Shown piece by piece: positions 7,143-17,438 of a stretch of DNA of 64,000 nt. How positions within the stretch are numbered: position 1 is the stretch's first letter; the number at the start of each line of letters is the position of its first letter. The stretch spans positions 36,362-100,361 of the forward strand of contig SVTT01000006.1 in the NCBI GenBank assembly GCA_015063625.1. The letters are read 5' to 3'. The notes under the pieces were generated by a model. The model worked only from the letters and a program-made list of their open reading frames with translations. It was not told the DNA's origin and ran no database searches. Position numbers and translations under genes: made by a program. The stretch comes from Oscillospiraceae bacterium (GTDB lineage: Bacteria; Bacillota; Clostridia; Oscillospirales; CAG-272).

Positions 7143-10100
7143 TCAATGAAACACGGCGAGCACAGGTGTGCTGCACCCGTCAATAAAGGTCCAGACCGTA
7201 TCGGTATCAAAGCCGAGCGTACCCGAAAGGAAGCTTTCGGTGGCGAAGCTCGAGGCAGAGACCTTGGTTCCGTAATTGGAATTGCAGGATGCGGAATTCG
7301 CAGAAAGCGTTGCCGCATGATAGCAATTCGAAACCGTCAGCGAGCTGGAGGACCATGGTTTGTAAATGGCATCCGCGTGCGCCGCGCTTCCTCTGCCCGA
7401 GAAGGAGCCGAGCGAGAAGCAGTCGGTGATGGAATTGTCCGCGTTGGTGGAAAGACCGACGATGCCGCATACATAGGCATCCTTTGTCGAGGAAACGGCG
7501 CTGATCGTGCCGTGATAATAGCATTTTGACACCGAGGTGCCACTGACACGTCCGATCAAGCCGCCCGCGTAGAGATTAAATGCGGTGGAGGCCCCCGTCG
7601 CCGACATGCTTGCCGTGCTGTAGCAATTGCGTACCACGGAGCTGACCGCACTGCCGCAGAGCGTACCGAACGCACCTGCGTTGCTGCCGTTGTGAGCAGC
7701 TGTGAGAGAGCCGCCCATCACGGCACATCCCTCCACGACCGAATTGTTGGCATAGGCGATCAGGATCGAGGAGATGCACTGGATGCCCGTGTGAGAAATG
7801 TTGATCTCGGCATCGGCAACGGCAAGGTTCCTGACCGTTGCGCCGTTCAACACGCCAAACAAGCCGCTTCTGCCATAGGCAGGTGTTCCCGTCTGCTTCA
7901 GGTTGCTGATCACGTGACCGTTGCCGTCAAAGGTGCCGCCAAAATAGCAGGTGGTGCCGACATCGTACTCCCAAAGGCTGCCGTTGCCCAAGCCGATCGA
8001 GGTCCACTCAAGATCCGCGAGGTCAAGATCCGCCTCCAGACGGAAATATCTTTCGCTATAGGTGGTGCCATTGTTGACACGGCTTGCAAGATAGGCAAGC
8101 TCCTCCGCGGTCCTGATGAGATAGGGATCGGATTGGGTGCCGCTGCCCCCTGCAAAGGAGGAGGCAATGCTGCCGTCCCAGATGTCGTCGGCGATCTCGG
8201 GCGTGCCGCAAACCAGCACACCCTCGATCACGGCTTCCGCGGTCACACCGCCGCTTTCGGCACGCAGAACGATCGAAACGGTTCCGCCTGCTGTCAGGTC
8301 GCCGATGTAGGTGACCGTAACGGGCACGTAGCGCCCGTCGGTATCGATGCACTCTGCACCGAAGAGCTCGGCGGTCAGCTCGTCATTCAACGAGATGGAG
8401 GTGATGCCGTTATGCGTCACCGCGCCGAGTCCGTATTCGACCCAATGTGCGGTAAAGCTGCGCTCACCCATCGAGCCCGCATAGATCTTGAGCCCCTTGA
8501 TGGGATTGGTCGTTCCCTCGGTGGTCCAGCCGACAAAGCTGTAGCCCTCTCGGGTGGGATCCTGCAGGGTGATCTCCTCGCTCTCGGCATGATAGCTCTC
8601 GGGGTTGTCGGCATGGTTGGTGCCGCCTGCGAGGTCATAAATAATATCGTAGGAAACGGGCTCCCATTTTGCGTAAAGCGTGCAGTCCTCTCCCTTATCA
8701 AAGAGCCTGACACCGTTGCCCTCGGCATCGGTGTACTGCGTGCCCGTGCCGCGCTCGCCGTCATACCAGCCAAGGAAGGTATAGCCCTCTCGCGCGGGAA
8801 CGGCAAGCACAAAGGGTGTATCAAAGGTGATCGGCTCGCGCACGTAGGTTGCGCCCCCGGTCACACCGCCCGCAGTGGGTCTGGTGGTGCCGGTGATATA
8901 GACGGTGCCGCTGCCCGAGCTGCCGCTGGAGTAGCCTCGCACGCCCACGTAGTAGAGCGTACCTGCCGTGACGGTGTAAGAATAACGGAAGTCGCGGTTT
9001 CCGCCGCCGTCATCGTTGGAGGCAAGCTGGGACTTGGTCGAGCTGTAAAGCAAGCCGTAAATATCGCCGCTTGCGGCAGAATAGACGGTGACCGAGCCCG
9101 AAACCAGAGGCACGAAGGGATAATATTGGACCGTCGTACCACTAAAGGATACCGATACCGTTCCGCCCACCGACAGCATGGAGGTATAGCCAGAGGGCTG
9201 GATCCATTTTGCGTACAGAACGGTATTTGCCGTCACGGTCGCAGTGAAATCAAAGGGCGTGCCCGTGCAGGATGCATTGGCGTACCAGCCTGCAAACAGA
9301 TAGCCGCTTCTGGTGGGATTGGTCGGGTAATAAAGTCCGGCAGTCGCCGTCACGGTCTGGGTCTCGGGTGCCGTGCCCGTCGCACCGTTGAGGTTGAAGG
9401 ACACCTCATAAATGCGCTCGGTCGTCAGGTCGCTCAGCGTGACGTTCAGGGTCTTTACCCGCCATTGCGCGTAAAGCGTGATCTCCGAGGTGCTCTGCCA
9501 GAGCAGTGTGCTTGACATCATCGCATCGTAGACACACTCGCCGCCCTCGCGCTCGGTAAAGTAGCCGAGGAAGAGGTAGCCCACTCTCGTGGGTGTGGCA
9601 AAGGTGGGCATCAGGGCATCAAAGGTCACGGTGACCGTGTCCTCACCCTCACCGCCCTGCGAGTCCAGCGTGACGGTGTATTCGTTTGCCTGCCAACGTG
9701 CGTAAAGCACGGTATCGGAGATCTCCTCCCATGCAAGAAGGGGCGCAAGATCGGCACCGTAATACTGCGTGCCGCCCTCGGTGAAGTAGCCGAGGAAGGT
9801 ATAGCCCGTGCGAGTGGGTGCTGCGGCGATCTCGGGCAAGATGGCGCCGTAGGTGACGGTGGTCGCCTCGCTGCCGCCCTCGCCGCCGCAGACATCGAAG
9901 GTCACGCTGTAAGCAATGATCTCCCAGTGTGCATAGAGGGTGGTATCCTCGGTGCCCTGCCAGATGAGCTCACTCATGCCCAGCGCATTATACACGCATT
10001 CGCCGCCCTCAGGCTCGGTAAAGTAGCCAAGGAAACGGTGACCCGGTCTTGCGGAGGAGATCACGGGGGGCATCAGACCGCCAAAGGTGACGGTGACCGT

Positions 10101-13100
10101 ATCCTCGCCCTCGCCGCCGCAATGATCAAAGGTCACGGTGTACTCGTTTGCCTCCCAGTGCGCGTAAAGCACGGTGTCAGAGGCAAGATCGTACACAAGG
10201 GTACCGTTCATCTCGGCATCGTAATAGCGCACGCCATCCTCGGTAAAGTAGCCGAGGAAGGTATAGCCCTCTCTGGTAGGCGCCGTTGCTTCGGGCATGG
10301 CGGCGTCAAAGATCGCATCCGCGCGCTCGCTGCCGCCCTCGCCGCCGCAGGGGTCAAAGATCACGGTGTAGGTAACAGCCTCCCACCTCGCGTAGAGTCG
10401 GCAGTCGCTTTCCTTATCAAAGAGGAAGAGCCCGTTGCCCTCTGCATCGGTGTACTGCGTGCCCGTACCGCCCACGCCGTCGTACCACCCGAGGAAGGTA
10501 TAGCCCCCTCTGACGGGCACGGGGAGGTTGACGCTGCCACCGAACACCAGCTCGGCAGTGCCGATGACCACGGAGTCCGCTGCAGTCAAGCCGCCGTCGG
10601 CGGGCGCATGCGTGCCACTCACGCTCAGCGTGGTCGCACCGACATAGGCAGAGCCCGTATTCTGATAATTCGACTCAATACCGATATAATAGAGCGTGCC
10701 TGCCGTCACCGTATAGCTCAGCGTGCCGTAGCCGCTGCTCTGAGGGCTGGTTTTGGTCGTACTGATATAGATCCACGCCTGCTTACCGATGGTAAAGGTC
10801 AGCGTCTGGTTAACGGGAGAAACAAAGGCATAGTACTGTCTGGTAGAGCCGCCGATGATATTGATATTGTGGGTCGTGCCAAGCAGGAGGGGTGCGACGT
10901 CGGCGTCGACCGAAGCCCATCGTGCATAGAGCGTCAGGTTCTCGCAAATCGCTGCCGCAAAGTCAAAGGGTGTGCCCGTGCAGGCGGCATTGTCGTACCA
11001 GCCCGCAAAAACGTAGCCGCTTCTGGTCGGGATGGCAGGATAGCGCAGTGCCACAGCGTCGGTCACGGTCTGGGTCAGGGGAGCGATGCCCGCAGCACCG
11101 TTCAGATCAAAGGAGACCTCAATGGCGCCCGCGCCCGCACCGATCAGCGTGCCGATCACCCGATTTGCCTCCCACTGTGCGTAAAGCACCAGCGTGCCGC
11201 TTTCGGTGCCAAAGAGATCGGAGATCGCCGCACCTGCGGCATAAGCCGTGCCGCTGCCGTCGGCAGCAGTGCTATAGCCGACGAAATGATAGCCAAGGCG
11301 TGCAAAGCCGTTCTCGGGCAGGAAGCCGACCGTGCCGTAGCGGTAGGTTGCGGTCTGCATCTCGCCCGTGCCGCCGTTGGCGTCAAAGCTGACGTAGTAG
11401 GGAATGCCCTCCCACTGTGCAAAGAGGGTGGCATCGTCAGGGATGGCGTAATCCGCCGCACTCGACAGATCGGCGTTGTAATATTTTGTGCCGCCCGTCA
11501 CGGCGTCAAAATAACCGATGAACACATAGCCCACCTTGGCAGGCGCCACCGTGATCGTGGGCATGGGCAAGCCCATGGTCGCCGTAACGTCGCTCTGCTC
11601 GCCGCTGCCGCCACAGGGATCGAAGGTCACACGGTAAGTGCTTGCCTGCCAGTGTGCGTAAAGGGTGATGCCCTCCTCGCGCTCCCAGATGAGCGAGGTG
11701 CTCATGTCGGCGGCGTAATAGCAATTGCCGCCCTCTGCCTCGTCAAAGTAGCCAAGGAAGATATAACCGGGTCTGGTGGGTGCGGACAGCACGGGCAGTA
11801 CGCTGCCAAAGGTCGCCTCAGCACTGCCGAGCTCCCCGCCGTCGCGGTTGTCAAGAAGGATCTCGAAGGTCGCAACCTCGTAGCGTGCGTAAAGGGTCAG
11901 CCCCGAGGCAACGTCAAAGGTGCGCGCCGAGGTCATGTCGGCGTAATAGTATTGAATGCCGCTTGCATCAAAATAACCGACGAAGGCATAGCCGGAGCGT
12001 ATCGGTGCAGCCGCCTCGGGCATATCGGCGTCAAAGGTCGCCTCCACGCTCTCGCTGCCGCCGCTTCCCTCTCCGCGGTCAAGGATCACGTTATAGGTGC
12101 TTGCCTGCCAGCTTGCGTAAAGCGCGCAGTCGCTGTCCCTGTCAAAGAGGAAAAGACCGTTGCCCTCTGCATCGGTGTACTGCGTACCCGTGCCACCCAC
12201 GCCGTCAAACCAGCCAAGGAAGGTATAACCCGTCTTGACAGGCACGGGAAGCGTGAAGGAGGTGCCGTAGATCAGCTCCTCGACAAGGAGTGCGTCGTCC
12301 ACGGTGCCGCCCGCCGCAGGTGTTGCGGTACCGCTGATATAGACGGTGCCGCTGCCCGAGCTGTTGCTGCCAAGACCTCTCACGCCGACGTAGTAGAGCG
12401 TGCCTGCCGTGACGGTGTAGGAATAACGGAAGTCAAGATCGCCGTTGCCGTCATCGTTGGAGGCAAGCTGGGACTTGCTCGCATTGAAGAGCAGACCGTA
12501 AACGTCACCGCTGGTATTGGAATACACCGTGATCGAGCCAGAAACCAGAGGCACGAAGGGATAATATTGGACCGTCGTACCGTTGAAGGATACCGACACA
12601 CTGCCCCCCACCGACAGCATGGAGGTGTAGCCCGAGGGCTGGATCCATTTTGCGTACAGAACGGTATCTGCCGTCACCTCTGCCGAGAAGTCAAAGGGCG
12701 TGCCCGTGCAGGCGGCGTTATCGTACCAGCCCGCAAACAGGTAGCCGCTTCTGGTGGGGATCGCAGGATAGGAAAGTGCATTGGAGGCACTCGCGGTCTG
12801 GGTCACGGGCGCCGTGCCCATCGCACCGTTGAGATCAAAGGAGATGGCGAAGACGCGCGCCGCCTCCTCACCGAGCGTGACGTTGACGCGTCTGATCTCC
12901 CACTGTGCATACAGCGTGATGACCGCGCCGTCAGCCGTCGCCTCATTGAGGACCTCGGAGGCATTGGCAAAGGACCTGCCCGTACCGTCAAGCGCGGTAT
13001 TCCAGCCGATGAAGAATTTGCCCTCGCGTGTAAAGCCGCAGGCGTTGAGATACCCTGCTGTATCGTAGGTGAAGATCTGATCCGACATGTCGCCCTCACC

Positions 13101-16100
13101 GCCGTTAGCATCAAAGACCACACGGTAGGAGATCGCCTGCCACTGTGCGTACAGCATGACGCTGCCCTCATAGGCATAATCGGCGGCGCTGCTCATATCT
13201 GCATTGTAGAACTTGAAGCCACCCTCGCGCTCGTCAAAGTAGCCGAGGAAGAGGTAGCCTGGTCTGGTGGGCGCCACGCCAAGCGGCATGGGCTCACCCG
13301 TTGCAACGGGAAGACTGTCGCTGCCGCCCGTACCGCCCTGCTTATCGAAGGTCACGGTATGGGGTGCCACGATCCACTTGGGATAGAAGGTGGCATCCTC
13401 GGTCTTGTCATACACGCGGACGCTGTTGCCGAGCGCGTCGGTATACTGCGTTCCCGTGCCGCCCTCGCCGTCATACCAGCCCGCAAAGGCAAAGCCCTCG
13501 CGGACAGGGAGCTCGTCGATGACGAAGTGAGCGCCGAGCTGAGGACGCACAACGATCGGTCTTGTTGCCTCCATGGTCCCGGACGTGGTGCCGCCCGCCA
13601 CAGGAGTCATGCTGCCGCTGATATACAGCGCGCTGCTTCCCGCAGTTCCGCTGCCGTAGGCTCTCACGCCCACATAATAGAGCTCGCCTGCCGTCGCGTT
13701 GAAGGAAATGCTGAAGTTGGTATTGCTTCCGCCGTCATCATTGGAGGCAAGCTGAGATCTCGAGGAATCATAGATAAAGCCGTAGGTATCCATGCTGCCC
13801 GTCGTATAAACGGTCACCGAGCCGCCCGTCAGCGAAACGAAGGGATAGTATCTGACCGCGTGACCGTTGAGCGAAACCGTGGTACTGCTGCCCACCGACA
13901 TCATCGAAACGTAGGAGGAGGGCTGTACCCACTTGGCGTAGAGCGTCACCCCTCCCGTCACGGTTGCCGAGAAATTGTAGGGCGTTCCCGTGCAGGCGGC
14001 GTTGTCGTACCAGCCCGCAAAGAGATAACCCTCACGAACGGGGACGGCAGGGTACACAAGCCCTGCGGAATTGGTGATCAGCTGATCCGCGGGCGTCATC
14101 CCGACGGCACCGTTCAGGTCAAAGCGGACCGTATACTCGGCAGGAACGTGCTGGGTGGTTTGGGTTCCGTCAAGAGAAACGTTGTAGCGGTTGCCCTCCC
14201 AGACGGCGTAGAAGATCACGTGTGCACCGTTGACGGCGGTCAGATTGTAGACCGAGGCGCCGTCCGCGTATTCCGCCGACGTGCCGCCGAGCACCGTGGT
14301 CCAGCCCATGAAGGTATATCCCTCACGGACCAGCGTGCTCTGGGGCAGTCTGCCCGAAACGCTGTACTCGAACTCGGCATCTGCCATCTCGCCCGTACCG
14401 CCGCAGGTGTCAAAGGTAACGAAATAGGGGACACCGCGCCACTGTGCATAAAGCGTGGCATTGCCGACCACCGCGTAGCTTGCGGCACTCGACAGATCGG
14501 CGTTGTAGTACTTGGTGCCGCCCGTGGGCGCGTCAAAGTAGCCGACGAAGAGATAGCCGACACGGGTGGGAGCGCCCGTCAGCGCGGGCATCGCCCCACC
14601 GAAGGAAACGTCGGTGGGCTCGTTGGTGCCGTCACCGCCGTTGGCATCAAAGGACACACGGTAGGAAAGAGGCGTCCAGTGCGCGTAAACAGTGGCAATG
14701 CCCGACTTATCCCAGAGCGTAGCACCGTTCATATCGGCATCGTAGTAGCAGGTACCCACGCCGTTGGGAGATTCGTAATAGCCCGCAAAGGTGTAGCCCG
14801 CACGCGTCGGTGCGCGAAGCCCCGATGCCATCGGCTCATTGAAGGTCACAAGCGCCGTGCTGTCACCCCCCGTGCCGCCCTGCTTATCGAGCGTGATATA
14901 GATCGAGCCGATCTCCCATTGAGCGTAGAGCACGCCGTCCTGCATTTTGTCCCACAGCATCAGGGGATTCATATTGCCGTCGTAATATTGATTTCCGTAT
15001 CGGTCGAAATAGCCGAGGAAGGTATAGCCGAGGGGTGCCGTGGGCGCGATCGCCGCAGGCATCAGCTCATCGTAGGCAACGGTCACGCTGTCGGTGCCGC
15101 CCGTGCCGTCACCCTTTTCAAAGGTCACGGTAAAGCCCTCACCCTCCCAGATCGCGTAAAGAGTGACCGTGCTGCCCGAGTTATTGGTCAGTGCATCCAC
15201 CGATGCCCCCGGCGCGTAGCGTGTTCCGGTGCCGTCCGCCGTGGTGCACCAGCAAACGAAGGTAAACAGATTGCGCGTATAGCCGCAGGCGGGCAGAGTG
15301 ACGGGTGTGCCGTAGACACAGTCAAGCTCGGGCATGCTGCCGCTTGCCGAGAGGCTGTTGGCATCGAAGCGGATGCGGTAGGTGACCGAGCTCCACTTTG
15401 CATAGAGATCGAGATCGCCCGTGCTGCCCTGCGCAATACGGTCAATGGCACTGGCAGGTGCAAAGCTTGCCGTGGTGTACCAGCCGTCAAAGACATAGCC
15501 CACTCTGGAGGGGGCGGCAAGCACAAGGGTGGGGGTCTGTGCCGTATATCCGTCGGGGTTGGCGGTGGCGTTGGTGCCGCCGTTCAGATGATAATTGATG
15601 CGATAACCGTCATAGCGCCAATGGGCGGTATAGCTGCGATCGCCCGTGCTGCCCGCAGAGATCACGACCACGCCGGTGGGGGTGGAAACACCGGTTCCCG
15701 TCCAGCCCACAAACACATAGCCCTCCTTCTCGGGTACAGGGAGCAGAATGTCTGCCGAGGTCACGGTGTAGGCAACGGTGCAGACATCGGAGAAGAAGCC
15801 GTCCTGAAGGTCATAGCTGATGGAGTATTGGATCATCTCCCATTCGGCGGTCAGCGCGAAATTGCCCTCTCTGTCCCAGATCCCCTCGCTCGGAACCTCC
15901 TCGCCGCTCAGATGCCAGCCAAGGAAGCGATAACCGACTCGGGTGGGCGCGGGAAGCGTATAGGGCTCTCCCTGCGAAAGCTCCACCGATCCGACCGAGA
16001 TCACACCGCCGTTCGGCTGCAGCACCAGCTGCGAGGGCTGTGTGCGCCAGGAGGCGGTCACGGTCATGCTGCTCCGGATCGGCTCGCTGAAATCGTAATC

Positions 16101-16805
16101 CCAGCCCGCAAACACGTAGCCGTCGCGCGTGGGCGTGGGAGGCGTCAGAACCGTAAGCTCCTCCACGGTAACGCTTTCGAGGGGGTCGCCGCCCGCCGTG
16201 TCGAACACGACCTCATAGGAGCAGCGCCTCCTGATCTCAAGCGTATAAAGCTCGGTCGCACCGTCGCTTGTCACGACCAGCACGTAGTAGAGATTATCAC
16301 CCTGCGCGAGCGCCGCCGTTTTGCTGGCAATGGTGTCGTTGCCGAAGGCATCGGTCGAAAGCGTCCAGGTGGCAGAGGAGCCCACCGATACGCGATTGCC
16401 AAGCGAAAGCAGCTCGGTATCCGACGGGACCTCCAGATAGTAAGTGTTCTCCTGCACATGCTCGAATCCCTCAAAGAGCGCCTCGGTACCGCTCAGCGTC
16501 TCGTTGGTGATCCACTTGGCATAGACAGCCATGTTGCTTGAAAGCGGTGCATCCAACAGCGAATTGGCGGTAAAGGGCTTCTGCCACGTCCCCTCATCCC
16601 AATACCAGCCGTCAAAGGTGTGCCCCACCTTTTTGGGATTGGCAGGCATCCTCACGGTTTCCTCGCCGTTGGTGTTGATGGTAGCAAAGACCTCTCCGTC
16701 TACCATAAACGCCACCTCAAATTCAACCTTGCTACACGCAGCAAGACCCAGTACGAGTGAGCATACCAGGAGCAATGCATACAGTGTTGGCAACAGCCTT
16801 CTCAA
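7143..16805 (-). CDS. Giant surface lipoprotein with about 29 Listeria-Bacteroides (InlB B-type) repeats, PPC-like modules and GLUG-like C-terminus
   Basis: About 3,220 residues. No ATG opens this frame; the TTG at 16805 is preferred because AGGTGGAG lies just upstream and it yields MRRLLPTLYALLLVCSLVLG followed by the lipobox L-A-A-C. Export and lipid anchoring at the outer face of the membrane are therefore expected. By my count about 29 repeats of 65-80 residues carry the G-Y-x-F-x-G-W/Y-F/Y core of the Listeria-Bacteroides (Flg_new/InlB B) repeat, with V-T-F-D-x-x-G-G-x-G between cores. Four modules of about 110 residues (S-x-S-x-N-G ... YYPFV ... SNDDG ... YYVGV) interrupt the array and resemble bacterial pre-peptidase (PPC) beta-sandwiches. 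The last 300 residues hold a GLUG-like segment (FGGTFDGNGHVISNLKQTG, then short repeats). Likely an adhesin or matrix-binding stalk. No sortase motif. Neighbouring repeats are near-identical in DNA. Confidence 0.85.
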   Translation of the reverse strand: MRRLLPTLYALLLVCSLVLGLAACSKVEFEVAFMVDGEVFATINTNGEETVRMPANPKKVGHTFDGWYWDEGTWQKPFTANSLLDAPLSSNMAVYAKWITNETLSGTEALFEGFEHVQENTYYLEVPSDTELLSLGNRVSVGSSATWTLSTDAFGNDTIASKTAALAQGDNLYYVLVVTSDGATELYTLEIRRRCSYEVVFDTAGGDPLESVTVEELTVLTPPTPTRDGYVFAGWDYDFSEPIRSSMTVTASWRTQPSQLVLQPNGGVISVGSVELSQGEPYTLPAPTRVGYRFLGWHLSGEEVPSEGIWDREGNFALTAEWEMIQYSISYDLQDGFFSDVCTVAYTVTSADILLPVPEKEGYVFVGWTGTGVSTPTGVVVISAGSTGDRSYTAHWRYDGYRINYHLNGGTNATANPDGYTAQTPTLVLAAPSRVGYVFDGWYTTASFAPASAIDRIAQGSTGDLDLYAKWSSVTYRIRFDANSLSASGSMPELDCVYGTPVTLPACGYTRNLFTFVCWCTTADGTGTRYAPGASVDALTNNSGSTVTLYAIWEGEGFTVTFEKGDGTGGTDSVTVAYDELMPAAIAPTAPLGYTFLGYFDRYGNQYYDGNMNPLMLWDKMQDGVLYAQWEIGSIYITLDKQGGTGGDSTALVTFNEPMASGLRAPTRAGYTFAGYYESPNGVGTCYYDADMNGATLWDKSGIATVYAHWTPLSYRVSFDANGGDGTNEPTDVSFGGAMPALTGAPTRVGYLFVGYFDAPTGGTKYYNADLSSAASYAVVGNATLYAQWRGVPYFVTFDTCGGTGEMADAEFEYSVSGRLPQSTLVREGYTFMGWTTVLGGTSAEYADGASVYNLTAVNGAHVIFYAVWEGNRYNVSLDGTQTTQHVPAEYTVRFDLNGAVGMTPADQLITNSAGLVYPAVPVREGYLFAGWYDNAACTGTPYNFSATVTGGVTLYAKWVQPSSYVSMMSVGSSTTVSLNGHAVRYYPFVSLTGGSVTVYTTGSMDTYGFIYDSSRSQLASNDDGGSNTNFSISFNATAGELYYVGVRAYGSGTAGSSALYISGSMTPVAGGTTSGTMEATRPIVVRPQLGAHFVIDELPVREGFAFAGWYDGEGGTGTQYTDALGNSVRVYDKTEDATFYPKWIVAPHTVTFDKQGGTGGSDSLPVATGEPMPLGVAPTRPGYLFLGYFDEREGGFKFYNADMSSAADYAYEGSVMLYAQWQAISYRVVFDANGGEGDMSDQIFTYDTAGYLNACGFTREGKFFIGWNTALDGTGRSFANASEVLNEATADGAVITLYAQWEIRRVNVTLGEEAARVFAISFDLNGAMGTAPVTQTASASNALSYPAIPTRSGYLFAGWYDNAACTGTPFDFSAEVTADTVLYAKWIQPSGYTSMLSVGGSVSVSFNGTTVQYYPFVPLVSGSITVYSNTSGDVYGLLFNASKSQLASNDDGNGDLDFRYSYTVTAGTLYYVGVRGLGSNSSGSGTVYISGTATPAAGGTVDDALLVEELIYGTSFTLPVPVKTGYTFLGWFDGVGGTGTQYTDAEGNGLFLFDRDSDCALYASWQASTYNVILDRGEGSGGSESVEATFDADMPEAAAPIRSGYAFVGYFDASGIQYYYADMTSARTFDVASGLTLYARYEVATFEILLDNRDGGELGSAEATFGSVLPVLSAPTRPGYIFLGYFDEAEGGNCYYAADMSTSLIWEREEGITLYAHWQASTYRVTFDPCGGSGEQSDVTATMGLPMPTITVAPAKVGYVFIGYFDAVTGGTKYYNADLSSAADYAIPDDATLFAQWEGIPYYVSFDANGGTGEMQTATYRYGTVGFLPENGFARLGYHFVGYSTAADGSGTAYAAGAAISDLFGTESGTLVLYAQWEANRVIGTLIGAGAGAIEVSFDLNGAAGIAPLTQTVTDAVALRYPAIPTRSGYVFAGWYDNAACTGTPFDFAAAICENLTLYARWASVDADVAPLLLGTTHNINIIGGSTRQYYAFVSPVNQTLTFTIGKQAWIYISTTKTSPQSSGYGTLSYTVTAGTLYYIGIESNYQNTGSAYVGATTLSVSGTHAPADGGLTAADSVVIGTAELVFGGSVNLPVPVRGGYTFLGWYDGVGGTGTQYTDAEGNGLFLFDKESDCRLYARWEAVTYTVIFDPCGGEGGSERADAIFDAAMPEATAPTREGYTFLGYFTEDGVRYYDAEMNGTLVYDLASDTVLYAHWEANEYTVTFDHCGGEGEDTVTVTFGGLMPPVISSARPGHRFLGYFTEPEGGECVYNALGMSELIWQGTEDTTLYAHWEIIAYSVTFDVCGGEGGSEATTVTYGAILPEIAAAPTRTGYTFLGYFTEGGTQYYGADLAPLLAWEEISDTVLYARWQANEYTVTLDSQGGEGEDTVTVTFDALMPTFATPTRVGYLFLGYFTEREGGECVYDAMMSSTLLWQSTSEITLYAQWRVKTLNVTLSDLTTERIYEVSFNLNGATGTAPETQTVTATAGLYYPTNPTRSGYLFAGWYANASCTGTPFDFTATVTANTVLYAKWIQPSGYTSMLSVGGTVSVSFSGTTVQYYPFVPLVSGSVTVYSAASGDIYGLLYSSTKSQLASNDDGGGNRDFRYSYTVTAGTLYYVGVRGYSSGSSGSGTVYITGTTRPTAGGVTGGATYVREPITFDTPFVLAVPAREGYTFLGWYDGERGTGTQYTDAEGNGVRLFDKGEDCTLYAKWEPVSYDIIYDLAGGTNHADNPESYHAESEEITLQDPTREGYSFVGWTTEGTTNPIKGLKIYAGSMGERSFTAHWVEYGLGAVTHNGITSISLNDELTAELFGAECIDTDGRYVPVTVTYIGDLTAGGTVSIVLRAESGGVTAEAVIEGVLVCGTPEIADDIWDGSIASSFAGGSGTQSDPYLIRTAEELAYLASRVNNGTTYSERYFRLEADLDLADLEWTSIGLGNGSLWEYDVGTTCYFGGTFDGNGHVISNLKQTGTPAYGRSGLFGVLNGATVRNLAVADAEINISHTGIQCISSILIAYANNSVVEGCAVMGGSLTAAHNGSNAGAFGTLCGSAVSSVVRNCYSTASMSATGASTAFNLYAGGLIGRVSGTSVSKCYYHGTISAVSSTKDAYVCGIVGLSTNADNSITDCFSLGSFSGRGSAAHADAIYKPWSSSSLTVSNCYHAATLSANSASCNSNYGTKVSASSFATESFLSGTLGFDTDTVWTFIDGCSTPVLAVFH

Positions 16806-16999
16806 AATCTCCACCTCTTTTTTCCTCAAAATGACATGCCGCCATGCGATTGGGCAAGCAGCCCCGTGGCGGCAAAATATACCTAATATTGATTATATAG
16901 CTCATAAGCGGGGTTGTCAACAGTATTATGTATGAATTTTCTATGAAAGGCACTTGTACGCAAGGATCCCGAGATCCCGAGAAATCGATCAAATATACC

Positions 17000-17028
17000 T
17001 TGACAGGCGAGGTATCTCGTGTTATAAT
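17000..17028 (+). promoter_or_regulatory. Sigma-A promoter of the padR operon with internal dyad
   Basis: TTGACA, 17 bp, TATAAT. The spacer holds CGAG-GTAT-CTCG, a dyad well placed for autorepression by PadR; that role is inferred. Confidence 0.8.
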
Positions 17029-17069
17029 CTACATACAGAGGATATCAAAACTGTCACGGAGGTGATGTC

Positions 17070-17438
17070 ATGTCGATCGCATCCGATCTGATCCGCGGTC
17101 ACACCGAAACCATCATTCTGGCACTTCTCATGCGAGAGGACAGCTACGGCTACCGTATCAACAAGGCGATCCGTCATGCAACGGGCGGCGAATACGAGCT
17201 GAAGGAGGCAACGCTTTACACGGCGTTCCGCCGTCTGGAGGAGACGTGCTTCATTCGCTCCTACTGGGGGAACGAGGAAAGCGGCGCGCGCCGTCGCTAT
17301 TACGCCATCACCGATGCGGGCAGATGCGCCTACACCGCCGCGCTCGCTGAGTGGCGGCGCGCCAATGCGCTCATTAACCGCCTTGTGTCAGGCAAGATCG
17401 ACCCTTCCCCCACCGATGAAGAAGGAGGTGCTCTTTGA
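17070..17438 (+). CDS. PadR family transcriptional regulator
   Basis: 122 residues. The N-terminal winged helix is clear: TETIILALLMREDSYGYRINKAI, then LKEATLYTAFRRLEE (recognition helix) and the wing RRRYYAITDAGR. PadR proteins are dimeric repressors that often control an adjacent membrane protein and their own promoter. GGAGGTGAT lies 6 bases before the ATG. The stop is followed without a gap by the next ATG (17439), so the two are one translational unit. PadR plus a DUF1700/DUF4097 partner is a recurrent pair in Bacillota, generally linked to cell-envelope stress; the inducer here is unknown. Confidence 0.93.
   Translation: MSIASDLIRGHTETIILALLMREDSYGYRINKAIRHATGGEYELKEATLYTAFRRLEETCFIRSYWGNEESGARRRYYAITDAGRCAYTAALAEWRRANALINRLVSGKIDPSPTDEEGGAL

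Noticed and set aside
7692..9515. 607-codon plus-strand frame
   Set aside because: Same reason: antisense shadow of the lipoprotein gene's 3' third.
9927..16541. 2,204-codon open frame on the plus strand
   Set aside because: It is antisense to the giant lipoprotein gene. Its length follows from the repetitive, GC-rich coding strand. Its translation is rich in Arg, His, Cys and Gly with no domains, and there is no ribosome site.
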